Notes under the pieces: model-generated | The model's database searches: none | Told to the model about the DNA's origin: nothing | What the model saw: the letters and a program-made list of their open reading frames with translations, nothing else | Position numbers and translations under genes: made by a program | In this document: in pieces, positions 43,486-49,996 of the stretch | How positions within the stretch are numbered: the first letter of the stretch is position 1 | Layout of the letters: each line of letters opens with the position of its first letter | NCBI GenBank assembly: GCA_035503515.1 | Contig: DATJTJ010000059.1 | Location: 1-64,000, forward strand | Source: DAIDKA01 sp035503515 | GTDB lineage: Bacteria; Pseudomonadota; Gammaproteobacteria; Steroidobacterales; Steroidobacteraceae | Direction: 5' to 3' | DNA length: 64,000 nucleotides

Positions 43486-44122
43486 CGCCATCCTCGTCCT
43501 GCTGATCATTACCGCCCTGTGCATGGGCGCAGAGGCGACCCCCAGCCTCGCGTCCGGCCACGAGGGCGCGCTGTCCGCCGCACTACTGGTCCTGCAGGCC
43601 GCTTTCGTTCTTGAAATCGCCCTGTCCCTGATGCCGGCCGTGGGCGCTCTCGGAATCATTTCGCGGCTCATCAGGCTCGCGCGGCTGGTGCGGATCGTGT
43701 CCGTCTCCGGCGCCCTGCGCAACTTCGCCAGTGGCCGCATCCGCGGCATCGCGGCAGTCATCTCGGCGGCGCTGCTGCTCGGGCTGCTGGGGTACGTCAT
43801 GGCACTGGCGGGCTTCTACCTGTTTGCCGCCTCCGGGCCCGGACACTGGGCGTCCCTTGCGGGGGCCCTCAGAACCGTTGCCGCCCTGCTCGTTTTTCGG
43901 GAGGGGCTTGCGGCCTTCACCGGCGTCGCATCCGGTGCGCTGTGGTCGTACCTCGTCATTCTGTACCTGGGTGAACTTGCGATCGTCCTGGAGCTGCTCA
44001 GCCCTGTGCTTCGTCGTCGACCGGACCATGTTTCTCGTGAGAGCAGTGCACACATCGGGAAACGTCGTCGATCTGAGTTCGATCAATGGCCGGTGCAGCT
44101 GTGGCAGGCGCTGCCACTATGA
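43370..44122 (+). CDS. voltage-gated ion channel-like membrane protein lacking a recognisable S3
   Basis: An open frame of 250 residues. The first 38 lie inside the lplT gene in another frame. Then come an S1-like helix (ILVLLIITALCMGAEATPS, 41-58), an S2-like helix (ALLVLQAAFVLEIALSLM, 71-88; E82 where S2 has its conserved acid), an S4-like segment with Arg at 99, 102, 105 and 108 (RLIRLARLVRIV), an S5-like helix (about 128-153), a pore-loop-like WASLAGALRTVAALLVFREG (160-179) and an S6-like WSYLVILYLGELAIVLELL. The order S1-S2-S4-S5-P-S6 recalls bacterial Ion_trans channels, without S3. The start is unclear: an ATG at 43523 would cut S1, so initiation within lplT (ATG 43370 or TTG 43394) is more likely if the gene is functional. 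Function is not proven. Confidence 0.5.
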   Translation: MPACRSCILPRSSASDCRSRSPPCGSTAGAAATVWRWPDAILVLLIITALCMGAEATPSLASGHEGALSAALLVLQAAFVLEIALSLMPAVGALGIISRLIRLARLVRIVSVSGALRNFASGRIRGIAAVISAALLLGLLGYVMALAGFYLFAASGPGHWASLAGALRTVAALLVFREGLAAFTGVASGALWSYLVILYLGELAIVLELLSPVLRRRPDHVSRESSAHIGKRRRSEFDQWPVQLWQALPL

Positions 44123-44396
44123 CTGCACCAAGTTCCGGGCCCAGGTCAGTTTCAATACCGCGCAGGCGCCTGCCGCCCTTTGGGTCAGCGCCGGTTCGGC
44201 GCATGGGTACGACTGCCCGGTGACCCAGGCGCGCTATGTCGTCGGCGATCCGGTTCCAGTTGCCTATAACCCTCGCCGACCGACCGAGGCGTACCGCGAC
44301 AGCCTGGGCGATATCTGGGGCGCTCCGCTGACGACCCTGTTATTCCAGATCTTCACGCTGATCGGCAGCTTCAGCCAGCGGCGGCACGGCTACTGA
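44028..44396 (+). CDS. DUF3592-like protein, possibly N-terminally truncated or frameshifted
   Basis: 122 residues from the ATG at 44028. AVHTSGNVVDLS, FRAQVSFNTAQ, YVVGDPVPVAYNPRRPTEAYRDS and the C-terminal hydrophobic LTTLLFQIFTLIGSF follow the DUF3592 pattern (soluble beta domain next to a membrane helix). Relatives normally have an N-terminal membrane helix before the TxGxVV motif. In this frame upstream codons give LCFVVDRTMFLVRAV, while the more hydrophobic stretch lies in the frame of the channel-like gene, so a one-base shift near 44003 may separate the two. It overlaps the 3' end of the cysteine-cluster gene by 26 bp. Confidence 0.55.
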   Translation: MFLVRAVHTSGNVVDLSSINGRCSCGRRCHYDCTKFRAQVSFNTAQAPAALWVSAGSAHGYDCPVTQARYVVGDPVPVAYNPRRPTEAYRDSLGDIWGAPLTTLLFQIFTLIGSFSQRRHGY

Positions 44397-44883
44397 ATCG
44401 TGCCCGCAGCTCGGCCCGGACCTCGCGCCGCACACCGAGCACATCGGTGCCCGCCACGATGTCCGCGCCGCCATCACAAAGTGCCGCGATCGCGTGCATG
44501 CGGCGCTGCAGGGGCGCCGCATCCGCGGGCGGGAGCCTGCCGATCGCGACATCAAGAATCCACAGCAGTTCGTGCAGCATCCGATAGCGGGGGTAGAGCG
44601 CGAACATGCGTTGCGCGATCGCGGGCGAACTCCGCCAGCAAGCGCCCTTGAACAGGGACTGGGTGACCCAGGTGCCCGCGCCATGACAATCGAAGGCGCG
44701 GCAGGCCGGGAAGCCGCGGGCCGCCAGCTCTCCATGTATATGGCAGCGGTCGTCACCGGCGAGATGGCGGCACGGCCGGTGTGCGGGCTTGTCGAACCCG
44801 AATCCCTGGTCCGCATCGAACGGTGGCACGACGCAGCACAGCGCGCAGCAGCGGGCACAGTCGGTCTGCAGTCTGGGATTCAC
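44371..44883 (-). CDS. YkgJ-type cysteine-cluster protein
   Basis: 170 residues from GTG at 44883, chosen because AGGAG lies 7 bp before it and the Cys cluster starts a few residues later. NPRLQTDCARCCALCC opens the domain; further Cys in KPAHRPCRHL, DRCHIHGEL, GFPACRAFDCHGAG complete a metal-cluster pattern (Fe-S or zinc), followed by an all-helical C-terminus. The same module is seen N-terminal to pentapeptide-repeat proteins in actinobacteria (recalled), but no pentapeptides are present here. Function unknown. Confidence 0.72.
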   Translation of the reverse strand: MNPRLQTDCARCCALCCVVPPFDADQGFGFDKPAHRPCRHLAGDDRCHIHGELAARGFPACRAFDCHGAGTWVTQSLFKGACWRSSPAIAQRMFALYPRYRMLHELLWILDVAIGRLPPADAAPLQRRMHAIAALCDGGADIVAGTDVLGVRREVRAELRARFSSRAAAG

Positions 44884-44921
44884 GGTAATCTCCTGTTCCG
44901 GCCAGAGGGCCAAAACGACGA

Positions 44922-44949
44922 GGCCTCCGGTCGCGGACGACCGAAGGCC
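44922..44949 (-). promoter_or_regulatory. attenuator-like hairpin in the leader of the cysteine-cluster gene
   Basis: GGCCTCCGGTCG (44922-44933) and CGACCGAAGGCC (44938-44949) form a 12-bp stem with one mismatch and a four-base loop. On the minus strand it is followed by TCGTCGTTTT and lies 39-66 nt before the GTG start, in the place of an attenuator or leader terminator. Confidence 0.5.
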
Positions 44950-45022
44950 CCCTTGTGGAGTCACCAAATGTGGCTGCCAGCCTAAGCGCTGGGCAGTTGT
45001 CGCGTCAATGGGATACCGCGAA

Positions 45023-45878
45023 ATGATACCCGACGTTTCCACCATCGCTTTCCTGGGCCTGGGCAGGATGGGCGCCGGCATGGCTGCGCGAATCCTGGCC
45101 GCCGGCCACAGGCTGCACGTCTACAACCGCACTGCCGGCCGCGCGGCCACCCTGCTGGATCACGGCGCCCGGGTATTCCCGACTCCGGGCGCGGCCTGCG
45201 CCGGCGCGGACGCCATCATTTCGATGGTCAGCGATGACGCCGCCTCCCGGGCGATCTGGTGCGGCCCCGATGGCGCCCTGACCGCAGTCGCGCCGGGCGC
45301 ACTCGCCATCGAATGTTCGACGCTCTCTCACGCCTGGGTGATGGAGCTTGCGGCGCAGGCCGGATCGCGTGGCCTGCGCTACGTCGATGCGCCGGTGACC
45401 GGGCTGCCGGATGCCGCGATCGCCGGGACGCTCACGCTGCTGGTGGGTGCCGAGGCGGCCGACCTCACCGCGGTGCGCACGCTGCTCGCAAGCTTCGCGC
45501 GGGACGTCATCCACTTCGGCGGGGTGGGCAGCGGCACGGCATACAAGCTCATCATCAACCTGCTCGGTGCCGTGCAGATCGCTTCGGTGGCCGAAAGCAT
45601 CGCCATCGCCGAACGTGCCGGCCTCGATCTGCGGCAGGTGACGCAGGCCATTGCCAGCGGCCAAGCGGCAAGCCCCCAGGTGGTGCGCAACAGCCGCCGG
45701 ATGCTCGCGGGTGACTACCGGACGCTACGCCCTCGGGTTTGCGGCACAGCTGGGCATCGGCAGTCCCTTTGGAGCACAGGCCGAGCGCGCCTTCACGACA
45801 CTACTGGCGATGGACCTCCAGGATGCGAATGAAAGCGCGATCCTGGAGGTCGCAAGGCAGCAGCTGCCGGCTCAGTGA
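45023..45878 (+). pseudogene. 3-hydroxyisobutyrate dehydrogenase-like gene, frameshifted near its 3' end
   Basis: The frame from 45023 (or ATG 45008) encodes a beta-hydroxyacid dehydrogenase: Rossmann STIAFLGLGRMGAGMAARIL, STLSHAWVMELA, VDAPVTGLPDAAIAGTL, and the catalytic Lys in GSGTAYKLIINLLGAV. After RRMLAGDY (about 45720) it runs into unrelated sequence. The family-like continuation RYALGFAAQLGIGSPF to LEVARQQLPAQ is found in the next frame and ends at 45878. Between ALGFAA and QLGIGSP about ten residues usual in the family (the KDLxLAL segment) are also missing, so a small out-of-frame deletion is the simplest cause. Product probably inactive; a sequencing error alone would not explain the missing residues. 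It overlaps the convergent NTF2 gene by 7 bp. Confidence 0.75.
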
Positions 45879-47893
45879 TTCTGCGAGGTCGGCACCGGCT
45901 TGCCGGTGACCGGGTTCGGGTAGTGGAACGGCAGCTCCTCGAAGGCCGGGAACGGCTTGTAGTTGACCGAGGGCGGGCGGTCCGGCGGCAGGGTCCTGCT
46001 GGGGCCCGGGGCGGGCAGTGCGCCATGCGCCCAGCCGCCCTTCTCGTAGTCGGCGAGGAACGTCAGGTACAGATGATCCGACTTGATGCGCCAGACCCCG
46101 TTTTCCTTCACGTACTGGTTCTCGCGCGTGCCGCCGGCTATATAGGCGTTGACGCCATACTTGCCGAGGAACGACAACTCGCGGATCCGCGCGAATGCAG
46201 TGTGGCCATCGTCGGCGATGTGGATGACGGGCTGGTAGAAGGCGTGGTCGCTCACCTCGCCCTGATGCAGGCCCTGAGGTCCGAAGGCGTCCTCGAGACT
46301 CGCGCGGATGTGCGCCCGGCCCACGTAGACGCCGCGCTGCGCCAGCTCGAGGGTACCCTGGTCGGCAAACAGGGCTGTCGCAGAGTCCCACTGCCACTTG
46401 TCCAGGTAGAAGCCATACGCATTCTGCAGGTTTTGGATCTCCTGGGTGTCCTGCAGCCGGGTCAGCGTCCGGCTCAGGGCGGTAAGCTCGGCCGCCTGGT
46501 CCGTGGCTGCCGACTGCGGCGCGGCCGCCACGGGCTGGCGCGGGTACACCGGCTTACCCGTCACCGGATTTTCGTAGTGCAGCGGCGCCACCAGCGTGCC
46601 GGGGTACATGTCGTAGACGACCGTCGGCGGCCGGTCCGGCGGCAGTGCCTTTTCGGGGCGCGTGTTGGGCCTGGCGTACTGTGCCCACCCCTGCTCCAGG
46701 GTCGAGTACATCACGAAATAGGCGTGCAGCTTGTGGATGCGCCACACGCCGTTCACCTTGCGATATTCGTTCTCATACACGGCATCGCCGATCACGCTGC
46801 CGTCGTTGAGCCCGCCGGTGAATATCAGGGCCCGCCAGCGACCCTTGGCCTGCGTGCCATCGGGCGAGACATCGACGATGGGCTGCAGCTGGGTATGGTC
46901 GTAGAGCCTGCCGTCCTCGGGTTTGCCCAGGAACTGCAGGTACTGCAGGATCCGGGCCCGCCCGACGAACACGCCGCGGCCGCCGATCTCGAGCGTCCCG
47001 TCCTCGGTGTACAGATCCGCAATCTGCTGCCACAGGTTCTTGTCGACGTAGTAGCCATACGTGCGCTGCAGGATCTCGATCTGGCGCTGATCCTCCAGAC
47101 GGTCCACCTGCCACTTCAGGTGCGCGATGCGTTCTGCGGCGGCGGCGGCCGAGAGTTTCTCGGCGGCTACCGGTGCCGGATTCAGTGGCCGGATGGCCTC
47201 GGGGCCCGCATAGTGATAGGGCGGCAGGGACACGGCCGGCCAGGGGGAATAGACGAAGGAACTGGGCCGGTCGGGCGCCGGCAGTTTGCGGTCCGCCACA
47301 TTGCTCTGGGTCATTTTCGTCTTCCAGCCGCCCTGCTCGGGCACCGTGAAGGTTTCGACCCAGTGGATCCTGCTGATCTTCCAGACGCCGTGGTCCTTGC
47401 GGTATTCGTTCTCGTAGGGCCCGGTCTGCCAGCGGGCGTACTGATGGTACTGGCCGAGCAGCACGATGGCACGCCAGCGGCCCTTGGCGCTCTGGCCGTC
47501 CGGCGCGATCGTGATGACCGGCTGCATCTGTACGTGCTCGCGCAACTGCTGGGGTTGCAGGCCCCGCTTGCCGTAACCGATCGCGTACAGCAGTTCACGC
47601 GCGTGCGCCTTGCCCACGAACACGCCCGCCGGGCCGTATTCGAGCGTGGCATCGTCGGTGAGCAGATCGACGATGTTGTCCCAGTCCGAGCGGTCCAGGT
47701 AGTAGCCGTAGGCCCGCTGCAGGCGCTTGACGGCTTCGATGTCCGCGAGCTGCGTCGCCTGCCGTTCGAGCTGCTCGAGGTTGGCCGTGGCGCCGCCCTC
47801 GTGCGGTCGGTCCGCGGAAGTCTGCGCCTGGACCATCTGTCCCGTCATGCCTGCCGCTCCCAGCAGCAGCGCTGCCCATCCCAATCGACCCAT
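45872..47893 (-). CDS. exported protein with three tandem NTF2/SnoaL-like domains
   Basis: A 673-residue protein with a signal peptide (to about residue 24, MTGQMVQAQ). Three homologous units follow, each with a helix and (Q)xxYGYYxDK/R...W..... LxxxDxTLE, G(R/V)FVGxA, QPxxxxxxDGxxAxxRxR, YEN(E/Q)Y(R/V)K..GVW(R/K)I and a linker of the form LPPDRPPxxxYxxxP...PxHYxNPVTGKP. Starts are near residues 42 (LERQATQLADIEAVK), 258 (LKWQVDRLEDQRQIE) and 478 (LSRTLTRLQDTQEIQ). SnoaL-4 domains occur in steroid isomerases and ring dioxygenase subunits, or as sensors; the substrate is unknown. Each unit retains Tyr/Asp residues at the cavity mouth. No operon partner: it converges on the broken dehydrogenase and lies 16 bp upstream... 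of the kdsB end-to-start boundary on the other side. Confidence 0.82.
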   Translation of the reverse strand: MGRLGWAALLLGAAGMTGQMVQAQTSADRPHEGGATANLEQLERQATQLADIEAVKRLQRAYGYYLDRSDWDNIVDLLTDDATLEYGPAGVFVGKAHARELLYAIGYGKRGLQPQQLREHVQMQPVITIAPDGQSAKGRWRAIVLLGQYHQYARWQTGPYENEYRKDHGVWKISRIHWVETFTVPEQGGWKTKMTQSNVADRKLPAPDRPSSFVYSPWPAVSLPPYHYAGPEAIRPLNPAPVAAEKLSAAAAAERIAHLKWQVDRLEDQRQIEILQRTYGYYVDKNLWQQIADLYTEDGTLEIGGRGVFVGRARILQYLQFLGKPEDGRLYDHTQLQPIVDVSPDGTQAKGRWRALIFTGGLNDGSVIGDAVYENEYRKVNGVWRIHKLHAYFVMYSTLEQGWAQYARPNTRPEKALPPDRPPTVVYDMYPGTLVAPLHYENPVTGKPVYPRQPVAAAPQSAATDQAAELTALSRTLTRLQDTQEIQNLQNAYGFYLDKWQWDSATALFADQGTLELAQRGVYVGRAHIRASLEDAFGPQGLHQGEVSDHAFYQPVIHIADDGHTAFARIRELSFLGKYGVNAYIAGGTRENQYVKENGVWRIKSDHLYLTFLADYEKGGWAHGALPAPGPSRTLPPDRPPSVNYKPFPAFEELPFHYPNPVTGKPVPTSQNH

Positions 47894-47909
47894 GTTGTCC
47901 CCCTTGCGT

Positions 47910-48689
47910 TCAAATCTGGTTCGCAGCTGCTGCGGATGATTCCAGCAATGCCCGGATGCGCGCCAGATCGCCCGGCGTATTCACGTCCACCCCCGGACGC
48001 GATGAGGCGATCGCGACCCTGATCTGCAGGCCGTTGGCGAGCGCGCGCAGCTGTTCGAGTTTCTCACGTGTCTCCAGTTCCGCCGGCGGCAATTGCGAAA
48101 TGCGCAGCAGCGAGGCCACGCGGTAGGCATACAGGCCGATGTGGCGCAGCGCACCCACGTGGGCATGCGGCCCGGGAGCATCACCGACCGCGCCGTCCCG
48201 GTCCCAGGGTATCGGGGCCCGCGAGAACAGCAGCGCCCGCCCATCGGCGGCCAGCACGACCTTGACGGCATTGGGGTCCAGGAACTCCGCGGCCGATGTG
48301 ATCGGGGCGGCGAGCGTCGCGACATCGGCATCCGCATGGTCCTGCAGCAGCCGCGCCACCTGGCCGATCAGCGCCGGCGGCATCAGGGGCTCGTCGGACT
48401 GCAGATTGACGATGACGTCGGTTGGCCCCCATCCGAGCGTGCGCGACGCCTCGGCAATGCGGTCGGTGCCGGAAACGTGGCTGCTGGCGGTCATGACGCA
48501 CTCCACGCCCGCCTCCGCGGCGCAGCTGCGGATGCGCTCGTCGTCGGTGGCCACCACCACCTGCGCGGCGCCGGAGGCCCGCGCCCGTTCGCACACCCAC
48601 TGCAGCATGGGGCGCCCGGCGATCGGCAGCAGCACCTTGCCGGGCAGCCGGCTGGAATCGAAGCGCGCGGGAATGACGACGCGGAACAT
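47910..48689 (-). CDS. kdsB: 3-deoxy-manno-octulosonate cytidylyltransferase
   Basis: A 259-residue CMP-Kdo synthetase that activates Kdo for lipid A-core synthesis. FRVVIPARFDSSRLPGKVLLPIAGRPMLQWV holds the nucleotide-binding motif; later VIVNLQSDEPLMPP, HVGALRHIGLYAYRV and LPPAELETREKLEQLRAL are family signatures. It lies 7 bp after the Trm112-like gene, in the lpxK-trm112-kdsB order common in gammaproteobacteria. Confidence 0.97.
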   Translation of the reverse strand: MFRVVIPARFDSSRLPGKVLLPIAGRPMLQWVCERARASGAAQVVVATDDERIRSCAAEAGVECVMTASSHVSGTDRIAEASRTLGWGPTDVIVNLQSDEPLMPPALIGQVARLLQDHADADVATLAAPITSAAEFLDPNAVKVVLAADGRALLFSRAPIPWDRDGAVGDAPGPHAHVGALRHIGLYAYRVASLLRISQLPPAELETREKLEQLRALANGLQIRVAIASSRPGVDVNTPGDLARIRALLESSAAAANQI

Positions 48690-48696
48690 GCGCGCG

Positions 48697-48885
48697 CTAG
48701 CGCTCCAGCAGCGGATCGTCGGCGGCCAGCGGCCGGGCCTCTTCCTCCAGCATCACCGGCACACCGTCCCGGATGGGATAGCTCAGGCGGTCCAGGCGGC
48801 AGACCAGCACCTGTTCGCCGCGCCGGTACTGCAGCGGCCCCTTGCACACGGGACAGGCCATGATGTCGAGAAGTCGGGTGTCCAT
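48697..48885 (-). CDS. Trm112 family protein (YcaR-like)
   Basis: A 62-residue protein: MDTRLLDIMACPVCKGPLQY with a CPxC pair, and LVCRLDRLSYPIRDGVPVML with one further Cys of the usual zinc-ribbon-like fold. It is conserved between lpxK and kdsB in proteobacteria (E. coli YcaR). Trm112 proteins activate methyltransferases in eukaryotes; the bacterial role is unclear. Confidence 0.93.
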   Translation of the reverse strand: MDTRLLDIMACPVCKGPLQYRRGEQVLVCRLDRLSYPIRDGVPVMLEEEARPLAADDPLLER

Positions 48886-48889
48886 GGGC

Positions 48890-49981
48890 TCACACTTTAG
48901 CGCAGCGGCTGCTCACTGCCACCAGCAGGCTGTGCGCATCCTCGAGGGAAAACTGCGCGGTGACCGGCACACAGGCCAGGCGGTCGCTGGCAAAGGCCGC
49001 GCAGCGCACGGCGTCCTTTTCGGTCATCAGGATGGGCAGTTCGCCGGGCAGGTCCAGGTCGCGTGCCGAAAACGGATGATGGTCGGCGAAGGGGTGCGGC
49101 ACCACCTCCAGTCCGTAGGATTCGAGCAGCCGGAAAAAGCGCCGCGGATTGCCGATGCCGGCGACCGCATGCACGCGCACCCCCTGCAGGTCCTCGAGCC
49201 GCTGTCCCCACAGCGCTGCGCCCGCGCCGCCGCCGCCCCCCTGTGCCGCCAGCTCATCGGCCAGGGTGGCACCGCCGCGCGTCGAGCGGACCGGCTCGAT
49301 CGCGGACGGCACCAGGCGCATGGACAGGGGCGTCGGGGCCCCGACGCGCAGCAGCGTCTCGAGCAGCCCCGCCCGGGGTTCGCCGTTGAGGATGACGGCA
49401 TCGACGCCACCCAGCCGCGCTGCGGGCTCGCGCAGCGGACCGGCCGGCAACAGCCGGCCATTGCCCAGGCCCCGCGCGCCATCGATGACGGCGATCTCGA
49501 AATTGCGCGCCAGCGGCAGGTGCTGCAGGCCGTCATCGCAGAGGATGATGTCGGCACCCAGTTCGACCAGCCGCTGCGCCGCGGCGACCCGGTCCGGGTC
49601 CACCACCACGGGCACGGCGGTGCGCCGCTGCAGCAGCACCGGCTCATCGCCGAAGGCGCGCCAGTCCGCGCTGCCATGGACCTGTTGCGTACCGGGTCGT
49701 ATGGCGCCGTACCCGCGCGAGGCGATGCCGACCTTGCGCCCGAGCGCCCCCAGCTGCCAGGCAAGCCAGGCGACCACCGGCGTCTTGCCGGTGCCACCGA
49801 CGGACAGATTGCCGACGACGACCACCGGCGCGCGCGCCGTGATCGATGGGCGCCGGCCGGAGGTATAGGCTGCGCGACGCGCGGCGACCATGCGGCCGTA
49901 GAGCCAGGAGAAGGGTCCGAGCGCGGTTGCGCCCACGGCGCCGTCGTACCAGATCCGGTTCAGACGGTCCTGTGCCGACAT
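48890..49981 (-). CDS. lpxK: tetraacyldisaccharide 4'-kinase
   Basis: A 363-residue inner-membrane-associated kinase that phosphorylates the lipid A precursor at the 4' position. The P-loop is VVGNLSVGGTGKTPVVAWLA; ADIILCDDGLQHLPLARNFEIAVID carries the Asp-His region, and GIGNPRRFFRLLESYG and MTEKDAVRC are C-terminal hallmarks. It is encoded 15 bp after msbA and 4 bp before the Trm112-like gene. Confidence 0.96.
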   Translation of the reverse strand: MSAQDRLNRIWYDGAVGATALGPFSWLYGRMVAARRAAYTSGRRPSITARAPVVVVGNLSVGGTGKTPVVAWLAWQLGALGRKVGIASRGYGAIRPGTQQVHGSADWRAFGDEPVLLQRRTAVPVVVDPDRVAAAQRLVELGADIILCDDGLQHLPLARNFEIAVIDGARGLGNGRLLPAGPLREPAARLGGVDAVILNGEPRAGLLETLLRVGAPTPLSMRLVPSAIEPVRSTRGGATLADELAAQGGGGGAGAALWGQRLEDLQGVRVHAVAGIGNPRRFFRLLESYGLEVVPHPFADHHPFSARDLDLPGELPILMTEKDAVRCAAFASDRLACVPVTAQFSLEDAHSLLVAVSSRCAKV

Positions 49982-49996
49982 CGCGACCGCGCCCGT

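Noticed and set aside
45875..48022. Plus-strand open frame of about 715 codons
   Set aside because: It is antisense to the triple-NTF2 gene and the end of kdsB. The minus-strand protein has a signal peptide and repeated domain motifs, and the plus frame has none.
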